This document shows, piece after piece, positions 34,206 through 48,929 of a stretch of 64,000 nucleotides of DNA (its first letter is position 1; each line of letters starts with the position of its first letter). The position numbers and the translations under genes were made by a program. The notes under the pieces are model-generated. The model did no database searches. It saw only the letters and a list, made by a program, of their open reading frames with translations, and was not told where the DNA came from. The stretch is taken from NCBI RefSeq assembly GCF_043641665.1, contig NC_092190.1, forward strand, positions 16,093,548 through 16,157,547, in the 5' to 3' direction. This DNA comes from Enoplosus armatus (taxonomy: Eukaryota > Chordata > Actinopteri > Centrarchiformes > Enoplosidae).

Positions 34206-36288
34206 TGATTGTTTCAGTCTATGTTCCACATTTCTGTCATGTTATAAAGCACTTGCAAGCCCTGAGGCTGGTTTTACTGGAGCAGGAGAAACTGGAGTTT
34301 TGTTTGAATACCTGAGCCAAAGTAGTTCAGGGTCAGGTAATTTTATCCACAACAGCTGGATAACGTTCCTCCCTATAAGGCCTAACAAGGTCCTTGTCAT
34401 ACTGTATGTACAGGGTCTCTACTATATTCTTTCTTTGTTAGCTTGATATATTAAAATCACCATGTCATCTTTCCTGGAGTCCTTTTATAAAACCTGAACT
34501 GAAACCCAACACTTGTGCTTTAAGATGCTGTTAAAAGAAGACCTTATTAGAGCAGCTGTCAATGGAGAGTTGAAGTGAAGGTGCACTGTAAATGCGGCTT
34601 CAAAGGCTTTTCATCTAAGAAATATGCACACGTGTGATTTTTTTAGCATGAAAGTAAAAAGATGTAGAGTTGCATAAAATAATGCATCTTAGCAGCTTCA
34701 ATCCAGGAATCATGTTATTAGGACTGGATGGGCCTTTAAAAACCCATGACCAAGTACTGATAAAAAGGGTACAACACAGAAGGACACCAGTTGCTTCATG
34801 TTTCATATGACGGTTCCCATCAGACAAACAACAGCTTTGGTTGACAAAATCCTTTGGAAGCAAGAATGGAAGTATCGTCACATTGTTATGGCAATGTAAA
34901 ACCTCTTAGGGAAGAAGTTTGGAAGTTTGGCAGGAACGTCCTGATCACCCAGACTCACACAGTTACATGCATTCACACCTGGAGGCTGCTCAGTATAACC
35001 ACAATGTATCACAAGCCTGCTTCTCTAACCTTTAGGCCAAAACTGCCCCATACATAAACTGGACAGGTAACTCAAAAATATCATACATCCCTCTAAAGTG
35101 CTAATTACTTGCTTCAACAGTAATATGTTCGAATTGGGAACCAGGAGAGGACACTGCAGTTGTCACTGTCACTACTAATAAACCTCATTTTAGGACAGTT
35201 AAACAGCCCAGTCACAGTATTTGTGATCAAATTTTAAATTTAAAGCTGAAATTTTGAATGTTTTGAGCATTCAAACTGCAGCAAAATGAAGATGCATTTA
35301 ATGTTGTGACTGTAAAGTCGTTTCACATTGTTAGTGTGAAGTGAAAATGTCATGGATCAACTGACATTATTTATTGAAGTAACACGCATTGGCATTGTCA
35401 GCCAGACAAGCATATCCTGACGAACACAGTGAACACTTCTTAATAGCAGTGCAGCTAAGATAATGACATAATTATAAAAATTGACAGCCAATCAATTCTT
35501 TGTAATGATTATGAGCCACTTCAGATTGGAGCATCCCTCCTCAACAATGCTGATTTGAACTTTTTGACAAAAAAAGTTTTTACTTTTAATTGTTCATTAG
35601 TCCTTTCTTTCATTACTTTTACACGTCATCGTTCATTCTTGCTGTTGTGTCTCACACACACAATCTACACCTATAACACACAGGATTTTGGTCTTATGTG
35701 CAATTGTTGTATTTGTTCTGAATTAGCAGGATTATTTCATGTTATTTACACAAGAAATATGTATCAGTCACACAATCAAATAGCTTCTTTAGAACTACTT
35801 GCACAAGTAGTTTTGACCATAATGTGCTGTTTCTGTCCAGTCTTTTCTGTCTATTCTATCATGTTTCTGTCCAGTCTTGTAACTACAGTAGATACATCAT
35901 GATTTTGCATGAAAATAATAGGAAGGAAAACCAGCTACTTACCCTCACACGTACACACATACACAGACGAAGGCAGGCGCACATGAAAACACTCTTATCC
36001 ACCATCCATCACTAACCTCACAACCTGGAACTCTGTCTTTGTACAAATGCAGAAAACAAAGAGAAGCCATGAAAGCGTGACTGCCTTTCAGTGGGCCTTG
36101 GTGCTGATCGTCTCACTAAAGCAGCTCTTCTCTTCCCACTCAGTACCCACTTCCCACTCACAGCTCCTAGCAGCCTGCACTCACATGTACATCCACCCAC
36201 ACAGCCATTTCATCTGCGGAGGTAACAGGCATTCTTTCTGTCTCTATCTGTCCTTTGTTGTAAATGTTTCTTTTTCTCTTTCTGACAG
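34206..36288. other. Non-coding, nothing recognised
   Basis: No exon with both splice sites and a coding-like frame, no RNA gene and no named repeat seen. Confidence 0.5.
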
Positions 36289-36366
36289 GTATTCACCACA
36301 TCTCAAATGCTTGCAACAACGCTGTATGACGCTTTGGCTGGTTTTGGCTTAATTCGTTCACGCATG
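36289..36366 (+). CDS. Possible antisense coding exon (unknown protein)
   Basis: A 78-nt segment open in one frame only, with a strong acceptor (TTTTTCTCTTTCTGACAG|GT) and a canonical donor (CGCATG|GTGAGC), phase 0 in and out. It reads VFTTSQMLATTLYDALAGFG and LIRSRM, a plausible amphipathic helix with no low complexity. It can join 31118 upstream and 62272 downstream without a frame break. No family recognised. Confidence 0.38.
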
Positions 36367-38555
36367 GTGAGCCGCCACAGCAATCCTGGTGCACGATGAT
36401 GCTTTATTTCTCATCATCACATTGCCAGCGATGCTTTTGATGCTCCTGTGGTGAAACCAGGAGCCTTGCCAGAACTACATCCATGTCCTTCCTGTCCATG
36501 TTGTTTATTAGCTCTAGGATGTTTAAGCTGTACAGTTGTATTAGTTTAGGAGTGTTTTGCAGTATATATATTGCATAGTTACACATCAGGAGGATAAAGC
36601 TCTCTGAAAAAGTGCAAGTGTAAATGAAGATTCATCTCTCCATTGACTGACAAGTGAGATCAAGGGAGTGTTTTCCACATTTGGTCTTATATGCCTTGCG
36701 GGCAGAGAGAGGTAACACGTACACACAACATCTGAGTTTGTCAAAAGTGGCTCTTGTTTTTCCTGGAGATGCATTTCTTAACAGCTTGTGTTGTTACTTT
36801 GGATCATTTGGTATGAATCATATTATGAGTTATAATGCAGCCATGTAGCAGGTGTCCTTACCTGGTTAGGTGGTCTGAGACTGGATCACGAGTCAAGTTG
36901 GATGCAAAAAATCTGTCCTCTCTCCAAGTCTCACGGGGTTGACGTGAAGATTGTCAGAGGAATAGTTAAAGCCAAGGGGGACAGCCTCCTAGTCACACCT
37001 TGAAATTATGAAAAAGCAGATAAATAAGTTTTTTTAATCAACCTGTAGTTCCACATAGTATACATGCACTTTATCAATGTTTTAATTCCCCATTCAGACA
37101 GATTGTCAAAAAAAAAGCAGCACATCACAGAAAGAAACGGGTAACGTTTTGTAATAATTAGGCAATTTCATAAAGTTGAAAGGAGGAGAGAAAAAGAAAA
37201 GCCATGAAGTTAAATCAGCACCTCTCAAAAACAAAACTTGAGCATTATAACCTTAATCTATCGCATTACTGTATTAGTTTAAAACTAAACTGGCAAGTGA
37301 GTATAAATGGTCATAATAACCATCCTACCAACCATAATAAGTCTTCCATTGTAGAGATCATTTGCATATAAACTCCTACAGTTTGACACAACCATTTGTT
37401 GTTTGTGAACTGAACCCAGATGGATGCATGGTGAAGTGGTGGAATTATTAATAATTAATCAAATAGATAGGCACAAACAAATGACCAAATAATGATAATA
37501 GAACAACACCACCAAAAATGTAACAATTATTACAAGCTCTACAAATCCACAACACCACAAACTACAGCTTAAAGAAAAATCAACCTGGAGTTGACCTCAA
37601 TCACACAATCAAGAATCGTGTACACAAAGGTAGTGTTCAATTAATTACATTATCTATTACATTAATTATTAATTAAAATTAAATTACTTGCACTACTTAG
37701 ATACATACAGCGGCTCTCTAATCAGTAATAATCTACTTTTGATGACAGGATCTGTATTTCTGCATTTCAAAAACGCATTTGAATGTTTGACAAAGCGTAT
37801 TATTAAGCATACTACTGAGCTCAGACGGTTATTATCAGGAGCACCTGCTGACACAAGATGAGCGAATACCTGGAAGCTAAGCACACTTTTTTTACTAATG
37901 TTAAAACTTGCTGAGGGGCCAGAGCTGCACAAGTCTGTTCAGCATTCAAAAGTACATTTTCCCTCAAGCTGCACTGATGGCTGCAAGTAGATCTGAACAT
38001 TATTCTTAACTTGAAATAATTTGAGTGCATAAGAGATGAAAGTGTCGCTTGCTTGCCAATACATAAAATAATAAGAGCCACACACGACAAATATCAAGCA
38101 AGTGCTTTTAAGCAAATTAGTTGCAGGCATCTTAACATTATAATTAGTGTAGAGTTGGTATAGAAACTCTCAGACAGATGCAGACACTTGTCTATTGTTG
38201 TGTCCAAAAAGTTTTTTTTTTATTTCCAGCAAGTTTGAAGAGACCATGAAGAAGATGTTTGATTTGAATAATTGTCTTTAGCCTGTGTATGCATACTCAA
38301 ACTCCTCTTGTCATTACCGCTGTATCTTGTCCAAAGCAATCAGCTAATGCATGGACACATGGTTTAGACAGTGAATGTAGAGCCTATATTGTAATGGCAG
38401 AAAGACAACTTGTCGGAGAAAAACATGGCCATAATCAATGATTTCATTCATCCCATGGTGACAAACAGTCCATGTAAAATCATTTATCAAAGCTGCAAAT
38501 GTCGGTTTTTGTTTTATTTTTGCGTAGCCAAAAATAGAGAGCTTAACAACTAAGT
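36367..38555. other. Non-coding, nothing recognised
   Basis: AT-rich. No exon or repeat family recognised. Confidence 0.5.
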
Positions 38556-38995
38556 TGAAGGAATGATTCGACATTTCTGGAAAAATGCTTTCTTGCAGAG
38601 AATTAGATGAGAAGGTCGATACCACTCTCATATCTGTCTGTTAAGCATGAGGCCAAAACCAGCAGCTGCTCAGCTTAGCTTAGCATAAAGACTGAAAAGA
38701 AGAGGAAACAGCTAGTCTGGCCCTGAATAAAGCCAACCAGCAGCATCAATATTTCTACCACCTTTCACTTTTGTACGGATTAAACAAATGAGAAATAATG
38801 TGAAATAAATTGGTTGACTTGTGAATTTTAGAGGTCCTGATGGACAGACTGTTCTTTTAACTTTTGGCAAAACCAAGCTAACTGTTGCCACCAGTTACCT
38901 GCTAAGCTAAGGTGAGACTGGGCTCCGGCTCCAACTTATTGGACAGACATGAGAGTGATATCAATCTTAAAGCTTGGCAAGAAAAGTGTTTCCTT
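38556..38995. mobile_element. Fold-back (palindromic) interspersed repeat
   Basis: The two ends are inverted copies. The left arm has GATACCACTCTCATATCTGT. The right arm read backwards has GATATCACTCTCATGTCTGT. Both are followed by a CAGC/GGAGC stretch and TTAGCTTAGCA. The centre carries AAAGACTGAAAAG, ACAGCTAGTCTGGC and TTGTACGGATTAAACAAATG. This is a common acanthomorph repeat with no coding capacity. Confidence 0.8.
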
Positions 38996-41900
38996 AAATT
39001 AGCACTACGTACTCAATTTATTTTCTATAATCTGTTTTGTAGCTGTAGCTGATGGAATTTTCTTATTTGTGAATACAGAATTAAAACTAGTGAAAGCTTC
39101 CTTACAGTCATCTTTGAAGTGATTCTGAAGACCAGCTTTATTCCAACACACTTTCACTCTTGGTTTTATAATTAAATGTGCCAGCATCTGCTTCCCAAAC
39201 TAAGACATTTATAAAGGATAAAAGTTTGTAATAATTTAATACTTTACATGATCAAGGTGACTCACTGCCACAAGCATGAAAAACCAGTGTGCTTCCGCCT
39301 CTGCCAAGTCCTGCTAGAGAAGTGCAGCACCTCAATAATAATATTATATTTAGTAATATATAATACATCTTTATTATCAGAGTTTAAGTGCTGATGAGGG
39401 TTGCTACTTTTCCAAAGGATCAAAGCTGAGTGAGTCAGCAGCACCATGAGCTTTTTCTTTACCATATAACAAAAAGTGGCTTATGTTCTTATATCCTACT
39501 GAATAAAAGGGGAAGTGGGAGTTCTGGAGGAGAAAAGCATGAAAAAGATGCTTGCACACCTGGGTTGCTAATATACTTGATTAGAAAAAGGGCAGCAGCA
39601 GCCTGATAATCAGACAGAATTGCCATTTCGTTTCATTTCACTCATTCCATCTGTAAATCTATTTGAATCACTGAGCACATTGGAGATGTGGGAGGTCTGA
39701 TTCAAAGGTCTGGAACCAAATGTACATAACTTAGAATAAAATAAAAATCCTTAATGATCTCAGTACCTTGGCAGGTGCAGATCACATGTGACATCACTGA
39801 CAGCAGGTATGGAGTGGTGACAGCATGTCTTTTTTTCTCACAATGAGTGAGTACTTACAAGCATTTTTGACAAATAGCTATACTAATGGTAGAAAATAGA
39901 AAAGAATGTTATTCAAGTTTTGTCTATTATTAAGAACCATCTTAACTCAAGGTCCACTCTGGTGTTGTACTTCACAGAGAATAGAAAAATCAGAGTGACT
40001 GAATTGAAAGAGAGCCAAAGCCTCTTAGAAACTTAGAAAAACAAGAATGTTTAGAAAAGGAGAAGGCACTTTCATTTTTGTTCTTTGCCTTGGTTCGACA
40101 ACAGCTGAGGGTCACAAATGAGTCATACATCAGACAAGGACCTTGGACAGGCCTGTATGTTCTCCGTGTTAATATGCAGTTTGGTTCCCACACAGCGCGT
40201 TACACCAGGAGACAACACACATCTCTGCGCCTCATTATGGTATTTTATGGTACTCTAAGGTGCTTTCACCACACTGTGTTCTTTAAAACAAAATCACTTT
40301 TAGGTCTGTCTTTTTGAGGAGGGACCGTTGTTTTATGGAAAAACACAGTACATCATTTTCATAGGACTATAAACATAAACAGTCACAGAAATGAATCACC
40401 CAGTGATTACTGTATATCGCTAACAAATCTGTATAAAGAGGCTCATTGTGAGATGTACCACACTGCCCTACATGATCAACCCATGTAACTTCAATTATGC
40501 ATGGTCAAGAGTTTCCAATAAAAATGCAAATGAAATGCCTTGAAGGGAAATGACTCATAATTAAGAGAAAGAGGGAGTTAGAAAACCTTTGGTAGATACA
40601 AATATGAGCTGTGGTAACACAGCAGCAGACAGCAGACAGAAACCAGAGGCAGATCTGGTGAAGCTCTGGAGCCACGGCCAGTCTCTGGCAGCCACACTCA
40701 CCAACTTGTCCACGATGTCATTACAGCCTTTGCAAAGTATCATGGATCTAAATTATACCGTGTGTATAGACCACCAGGGTTGTCCTTTTCACTTTTGCAC
40801 AAATCATCTAGAGCGATGTGCCAGGAGCCCATGAGGAGTTTCTAGGTGGTCAACCATCAACCAGAAAACAAATCAACTCTACCGTTATTTCTGTTCCCTT
40901 AAGCAATACAGATATATCCAGCTCACCAGGAAGTCTGTCAGTGTTTACTTGAATAAAATAGATGTTAAAATATGAGGAACTGCATTCAGGTTCATGCATT
41001 CAGTTCTTTATTTTACAGCACAAATAACAAACATGGCATACCAGTATTATGGTGCAATTCCAACAATTAAATGGAAAATATGAAAAACAAAGCTGCCAGC
41101 AGCTTTCTTACACAAACAAAGCAGTAAAACCTTTGACAGAAAATGCTACAATGTGAGAATTATCTGGATAAAATCAACCTCTTCTTGTTTAACGCTGAAA
41201 TCAGTGACTTTTCACTTGACTCTCAGTAAACTTCAGTATGTTGTGCTCTTGTATAATAGGAGAAAATGGTGTGGTAATAATGCCACCTTCACCAGAATGA
41301 CTCTTTCAGACAGTCATTTCTATTGTTCCCTCCATATTGTAAGAAACAGCCTTCACTTTCTTGCCCAACTGCAGCAAACAGAAAATCATAACCTATGGTT
41401 ATACAAGAACTCATCATTCAATCATTCAACTATAATCTGTGCTAAAATTCTACAACCATGACAATAACACCACTACACAAACTTTACCAGAAAAAAACAA
41501 GTCTTGAGCTATGCTTCTCTCTAACAGAGAAGAGTTTTCATTCATACCTCCGCTGACCGTATTTGAAAATGATTACATATCAATATCTGCATAATCATTT
41601 GAGTTACAGGTTTGTTTAACTCTGGTGTTACAAAACACACTGTCTGTTACCAAACAGAAATAAGCAAAGTCAATAAACACTGACTCAAATGGAATTAAGA
41701 GCGGCATTGCTTGAAATGCAGCTGGAGATTATACGTCTTTTTTATTAAGCTGACAGGTGGAGATGGAAATGGAGAATTACAGTTATTTCTCTCTTCCACA
41801 ACTCAGTCTACTGACTGACTTTTTTCTGCAGCTTTCAACTGCATATACCATGTGTGTACCACGACTAGTGCAGTGGTATGACTGATTGGTACCATCTAAC

Positions 41901-42269
41901 CACCGAGTCGCTGTACCAGCAAGGACCTTTTTGTTAGCAGAGGCTGCATCCACTCTCCTGTGAATGATCACAGAACGAGCCTTCATGTTGTTAGGTGTTC
42001 TACTATTATTATTATGTTAACAGTGTTCATGCTTTTGGAATTAGGTGTTAACAATTGCCTGTTCACACATCCAGCAGATACAAAGACATCAACTATGATA
42101 ACCTGTCCTCAATTCAAACTTATTAAAAAGAAACATTTGGGGACTATTTTATCACTGGCAAATCATTAGGCCCATTATTTTAGTTCTTAATCTTTCCAAG
42201 CTATCCTCTCCTCCCCAGTGTGAAGGTCTTTTCTGCTCATTTCTAATGCAACCCCTGTACCTCCAACAC
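38996..42269. other. Non-coding, nothing recognised
   Basis: AT-rich sequence without supported exons. Open frames here lack splice signals and family resemblance. Confidence 0.5.
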
Positions 42270-42316
42270 ACACACTTTCAGGTCACACAAACACACACAT
42301 ACTGATCAAGCATACA

Positions 42317-42371
<55 letters not shown>

Positions 42372-42372
42372 C
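42270..42372. repeat. (CA)n microsatellite
   Basis: An interrupted CA tract with an uninterrupted core of about 27 units near 42318-42371. Confidence 0.95.
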
Positions 42373-45300
42373 GAGACTACTTTGTTCTGTCTCCTGTGAC
42401 TGCACATCCAGCAGCCACCTGTCAGCCCATATTTAATGCAGTCTGGGGGGTGAGATGTGTGTATGTGTGTTTGTGTGTTTCAAGTGACCAGGGCTTTTTT
42501 CCTCCTTAGAAAATGCAAGGAGCTCATGCATTTGCAACGTGACTGAACCAGTGTGAGGAGTTATATGTGCTGATTCCTCAAGGCCTTTCAACAAAATTTT
42601 CAGTATTCAGTAATACTGTAAAATGTGTTCCTGGAAGGTTTTGATTCTGAATCATATGGTTATGTAAAGCTTTAATGGAGTGCGTGCTCTTCAAGCTGAG
42701 GCTTTTACCTCTGCCTGCATGATGCTGCAGTAAAACCCTCACAGAGAGACTGTCCTTGTTTCAGGAAGTTTCCCAAAACGACACGTTTATGTTCAAGTGG
42801 CAAAAAGTTTGTGTGCCTAACTAAACCTCAACCATAGCATTGTCACATCATAAAATAGATTTATTTTGCAACAGTGATTTGTACAATCAAAGCAACTTCC
42901 CCTCTAATGTGTAGGTATAGACTAGGGGTTTAAACAACATTATTTTTAAAGGCAGATGACAATAGATACATTTTTGGAAGCACTACAGAAAGCCAAATGC
43001 TCAGTCATTTACCTTGAAGTGCTCTTGAAGATGAAAAGAAACTAATGACAGGAAACGAAACAAAAGATCTTGAGTCACCTCAGAGTGAGGAGATGAGATT
43101 TTCCCACAAGTAATTACTGCATGCGTGGAACTTGTAGTTCAATAGAAAATAATCCACCCATTTATTCCTTCCCATGTCCCTGTGACAGCCTGCAAAAAAG
43201 CAATACCAAAATGTAATTGATACCTAAAATGAAAAATCTGTGCTATTCAGTAGAACTTTCCCAGAGTTTAAGCTGGGCAAAGTGATTATTCTTCTCTATT
43301 AGCCTCTCATTTATCATCCCTCTCCTCATTAACCTGCTCTCCCTCAGATATACTGGGTGCGGTGATGCTGTGTGTGTGTCCGTGTGTGAATGCACACACC
43401 TAACTTTAAGCTTAAAGAAAGATGACACCCAAAGCATCCAAACACTGTGAGTTTTATGTGCAAGACACAAATGCTACATTGTTTGTCCCATTTTCAAAAC
43501 CATTTCCCGCTTCATTCACACCAGTTGGCATCTCTGGCCAAAATGTGTTGAGGGATGACATAATAGAATACACCCAGTACAGTTGATGGTTTCTGGCTGA
43601 AATCCTGTGTAATTAATGAAATGAATGAAGGAACTGTTATCCAAATTAAGCAGGGCATGAGTTGATTGTAAGTACTGTCAGTGTGAACTGCTGTGTCTTT
43701 TTATGGCAAGGCAAATTCCACTCAGGCTTAGTAAAGTACTATTCAACTTTAGTTAGCTTCATTAATTTAGTCCATCAAACTTGCAGTCCCATAATGACAC
43801 ATTACAACATGTCAGTCCATTAAAGATAACTGTCTTCCAGTCACTTCCAAGCACATTATTCAATCCATCATTTTCTCATTGTAATTTATGCTATTGTTCA
43901 TGACCCAGTCTTAAAGTAAATATTATAGAGGAAAAGTGGAGGTGAAAATAATGAATTATTCCCCCTCAAATTATTCCCCTCCTTTAGGTTCTAGTAACTA
44001 CTGTCAATGATGTCTGTAAAGAAATTATGAGAGAAACATTTAACTGTGTCTGTGTTTAATCTATTCTACTGTGATTATACTACATACTACAGTATGTGTA
44101 GATTTTTTTTATATGATTAAAGCACCTTTCAACTTATTGAGATGATCAGGGTACAAAATTAGAGAAGTGCAGCCTTCTTTTCAGCCCATTCACCTCTGTG
44201 TACCTGAGGTGGTTCTGTTATCACAGCTGTCGACCACTGTGTCATTGTTGATACTACAGCTGATGAGTTATACATTTATAAAGTCTACACATACTGACTT
44301 TAAGTAAACTGATTCTTATTAAGATCAGAGTTGGATGACAATGATCTGATTTACTGACCAATATCAACTCCTCTCAATCCTGATGGGAACTGAGCACCAA
44401 GATTCTCAAGAATTTATCCACGACCTACCAAAACCGACATCCTCTATCCCAACAGCATATCACTCTGCTTATGAGGACATCAGAGATATATACGAGTGTG
44501 TATAAGTATTTACTTTGTTCCTAAACAATCTGATCAAGAGCTTGTTGAGCTCTTTTGGGCTCAGTCTGTTAGCATAAGTATAGAAAAAAGCTTTTATGTA
44601 GCTTTCAAGTATTAACTGTTGCTTTCTGGCTTTTGAAAATGAAAAAAAATATGTTGCACCCATTACTATTTTGGGAGTATTATTTCTTATTCAGTCAGTT
44701 CAGTCACTCTTGATTGAGACAAAGATACATATCATGCCTTTCTGTGTGTTTTAATTCAGAACAATTCTCTTACCTAAGTATTAGCGCCTTGACAACAGAT
44801 ACAGCAAAGGACGCTGAATGGCAGTCGGGAAGCTGAGTGAGATGAAAATGAAACAAGAGACAAAGAGATGAAAGGAGATGTAGAGAGAGAGGTGGTCAAG
44901 AAGAGAGAGACAGAAGGAAAGAAAATGAAAGAGTCTAGCCTGAGGATTGGGGGGAGTCTGGGCCATTACATCACTGCTGCAGTGGCTGACAACATGAACA
45001 TTACTAACACTCCCTCTCTCTCTGTCTACAGTAACTGCCATCGAACAACATATGATTATGACTGTCTCACTCTCCTTTGCTTTGTTATTTTGACTATTAA
45101 TCACAAATACTATTTACAAGCAAGCAAAGCACAGAGTGATAAAATACTATATACATAAAAATATATTATATAAATATATATAAAATATATACATAAAATA
45201 CTATACTATATATTATTCTGACATTATATAAAGGAATGTAAAGTCACTAAACCTACAAGATATGCTCCAACAACTAACAGGACAAAAGTTGAGAACATGT

Positions 45301-46004
45301 CATTTTTAATACAGTGAATAGTGAGGTTTTTATGTGTAGAAGATCCTTGACATTCATAAAAAGTACTGTATAGTGTATGAAATGTACAAATGATGGTAAT
45401 TTGTAATGGGTCTAATAGCTGATGCAGGAGTTGGATAAATGGCGGGATCGCCTGCCTTTCTGGTTCAGCCACCAGTGTGATGGAGGGGTGGGGAGGAAAG
45501 GAGAAAAGAGAGGCTAAGCAAACAGGAGAAGGTCAAACAGACCTGCTGGAGTATGCCACTAACTGTTTCTCTCATCAAGACAGCAGCAGAGAGAGAGATG
45601 GAGGGAAGGCTTACATGTTTGTCACACCAGATACGTACGATTGTGTTTGAATGTACATGTTCTTGTTAACAACTGACAAACATTGCCCTGCTAGGCCATA
45701 GTAAATGTCAGTGGTTGTGTGTGTGTGTATGTTTAAAAAGGAGGGAGAGTAAAAGAGTTGGTGGGTGTGAGAGGCACTAGAGTATACAAAGGAGCTGAAT
45801 GATCAATATCTATTGTAAAGTTATGAATATTTGAGAGACAGCCGTATGAAAAACTGCCAGTGGATACTGTCATCTGTAGTCGGTTAGGACCATCTGCACA
45901 GAGGACTGTTCTTATATTGACAGTGGGTGGAGGTTTACAACCAAAAGAACGGTAAACATTTGTATATTATGAAATACTGGCCTTTTACTGGCATTATGAT
46001 TTCA
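42373..46004. other. Non-coding, with an AT microsatellite-like block
   Basis: No exon supported. Bases 45150-45235 are nearly pure A/T with TATATA and ATACATAAAATACTATA repeats. Confidence 0.5.
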
Positions 46005-46345
46005 AGTTGTCCGTCAGTTCGTTCCATCCTCGGGAACGTGATTTCTCAGGAACACCTTGAGGGAATTTCTTCAAAATTGACACAAACGTCCACTTGGACT
46101 CAAGGATGAACTGAGTAGAATTTGGTGGTCAAAGGGTTAGGGTTAGGTTTTTTGCCATAACTCAATAATTGATGGTCGTGACACTTTTGACTCAAAGGTC
46201 AAAGGTCACTGTGACCTCAAAATTACCATGACAAACTCAATACAATACTAATTGATGCAGTAATTATGACAAAATTTTCCACAGATGTTTAATGGGATAC
46301 AACGATGAAATGATGAAATATTTCACCCAAAAGGTCAAAGGTCAC
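46005..46345 (+). mobile_element. Percomorph interspersed repeat (ggtcaaaggtcactgtgacctc)
   Basis: Ordered signatures GTCCGTCAGTTCGTTCC, GAACGTGATTTCTCAGGAAC, ACCTTGAGGGAATTTCTTC, ACAAACGTCCACTTGGACTC, AAGGATGAACTGAGTAGA, GGTCAAAGGTCACTGTGACC, TGATGAAATATTTCACCC. This is a common fish repeat. A short GGGTTAGGGTTAGG is embedded at about 46135-46149. Confidence 0.8.
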
Positions 46346-46533
46346 CTTCAGTGTGACATCATAACTGACTGGACTGCTGACACAATGAGTAAACAATAAC
46401 TATCACAGTACAAACTTTCCTCCATCTCATCCATTCTGCCTTTCATTTCCTGCCTCATTCTGAATTTCGAGCATCATCGGGATCATGTGACTGGAAACAA
46501 CGTATCGTAGCGCGCCGAGCTAATCGTGATCCT

Positions 46534-46555
46534 GTGAGTGAGTGAGTGAGTGAGT
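46534..46555. repeat. (GTGA)n microsatellite
   Basis: Five GTGA units. Confidence 0.9.
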
Positions 46556-47249
46556 TTCACCTACGGCTCATAGAGAGGCTTTGCATCTAAAAATGCTAGG
46601 ACAAAACAAAAGCACCACATTTTGTGCAGCTAGACCCTATAAGAATCCGTCTCTACACGGTAATCAAGTAAATGTGTACCTGTTTAGCCAATACATCTCT
46701 GACAATCCTTCATCAGTTCAACAATGTATAATCACTGGAATCATACATATGTATCATCAATATGGTGATAACTTACATATAGCTAAAAAAATACACTTCA
46801 TACCTTTTACTCAAGTATTTACGACAGTATTCACAACATATAGTAACATAACATATAGTCTGGACATACATGGTTGTAAACTGCACTTTGGGAGTGAATT
46901 GTGTCCATCAGGTTGAAAGTATTAAAGCTGTACTAGAATTCTTGACATTATGGCAGCCTTAAGAAGCTGAGGTAAAGTCAGTGAACTACACATAGCCATT
47001 ATTCAAGTAGGTGAGTCCATCTTTCCCTGGATGGGGTGCTAGACAATTTCTACTTCAACCCTTTTAATTTGTCACTTCCAATTGGCAGAGAGGTGACCAG
47101 ACCAGACACCAGAAATTAATGTGGACAAACAGAGTCAATCTACAGTGTCTCAATTAGTGGGTGGATGTGCCTTTCCACTCTGCACCTGAACCATGCGAAA
47201 GTGAAACTGCCCAACAGAATGACTGTCAGGGAGTGTCTAGACATGTCCA

Positions 47250-47286
47250 CACAAACACACACACACACACACATACACACACACAA
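47250..47286. repeat. (AC)n microsatellite
   Basis: AC repeat with one AT interruption. Confidence 0.9.
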
Positions 47287-48929
47287 ATCACTAATATCCA
47301 GTTGTTTTCACACATATATACGCTCAACAAAAATGACTAAGCCAATGTAAGATAGAACTGCATACTGCTCACATGCTTGGGCTGTCGGATGCTAATAAAA
47401 ACATATAAAAAACATTAATGAATTCAGTTACACACACACAAACACACATTCTCCAGTACGATAGGTAACAAAGGTAGACGGACAAAAGAGAAATGCATCC
47501 GTCTGTTTTTTCAACATTACAATTGTGTCTATATGAAACCGCCACAGTGACGCAGCATCTTTGCAGCAACCCAAAGGCATATGCAGTGAAGAGAGAGAAG
47601 CAGAGAGGAAGAGACAGAGGGTGAGATGACAAAACAAAGAGAGAGGGGGAGATATTGAGAGACTCACCAGGCTAGATGGGATGTTGTCGGCGACTCAGAG
47701 GAAGGGATAACATCCGAGATCTGAAAGGGTGAGGGGGGATGAGGGGAAAGAACAGTGGTGAGGTGGAGAGTGAGGGAGAGAGATTAGATTTGGCTGCCAG
47801 TACATTGGGAGTGCAGTGGCATTGGTTAACACACACACATACACACACACACAGAGACACGCCACCAGTATATCTTAGGGACAGATGGAAAGGAAGAAAG
47901 GAAGGGGTGGAGGAAGAGGTGAGAAAGTAGTAAGAAGCGGCTGAAGTAGGTGAGTATGACTGATAGTGGTTTCCAATCAGTGGTGGATCTAAAGGAAGCC
48001 CTGCGCTATCAACCAGCTGGGAACAGCAGAGTACCCCGGAGAAAGAGAGAGAGAAGGAAATAAAGTGACAGCAAGAAAGGGAGAGCTTATCAGTGTATGT
48101 GTGTTTGTGTGTGTGCTTGTTAATGCCAAATGTACAGCGTTCATTTGACAGCAGCCTCAAAGACACTTCTCCCTCTCTCTCACACACATGCGCACACACA
48201 CACACGCACACAGTTGAAAGCTTCAGGAAAGGGTAAACAACAACCATGCAGCTCCATTTAACAGATACACAGTCGCACACAAGAGCAGACACACACTAAA
48301 TGGCTGTAGTCCAACAGCTACAGTCTGAACATACTAATACATGTAGACACTGTGGGCCACTGTGGGTATCTCAGCAAGAGGGCAATGAGTTCATGTCAAT
48401 GTGAATGGCACTGTGCTAGTAATAGACTACGTAAATCATCCATAGCAGCAATGATTTCCAATGCTCAATCCTTCCTATGATCAATTTGGACAGCAAAGTG
48501 ATTTTTCTCTTCTTACTTAATCCTGAGGGTTAGGGTAAGATAGTCACACTCCAAGGATAGCTGAGACATGGAGTCCCTCTAACATATCCTGAATCTACCC
48601 TAACACCTTGGAGGTATCCTTGCCAGCTGCCAAGACCAACCAAATCAATGACCAAACTCATTGAGGAGCCAAGGTCTAGGGCTGCTCCTTGAAACATCTG
48701 TGATTTCAATCATCAGCCGAGAAGCCTCAGTGGGGGGCGCTCGGATTTGACACCTGAACTATGACCAGGACACACACTTTTTACGTCTTTGACTATGTGG
48801 AAAAGAGATGTTTTCACATGACCAAAGACACACCAAATGCTTTAAGCTGTTAATGTATATTAGTTTATTGTGGGGCAGCTGCTCTCTTGTAGTGTAACTG
48901 GGCAGCAGCCATGGATAATATGTTCATCT

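Noticed and set aside
46635..46664. 30-nt microexon candidate, phase 0-0, between GTGCAG and GTAATC
   Set aside because: Too short to distinguish from chance without transcript data.
47672..48292. 206-codon minus-strand open frame with Ser/Cys/Val-rich content
   Set aside because: It crosses CA/GT microsatellites and CT-rich sequence (runs of CVCVCV), with no family resemblance.
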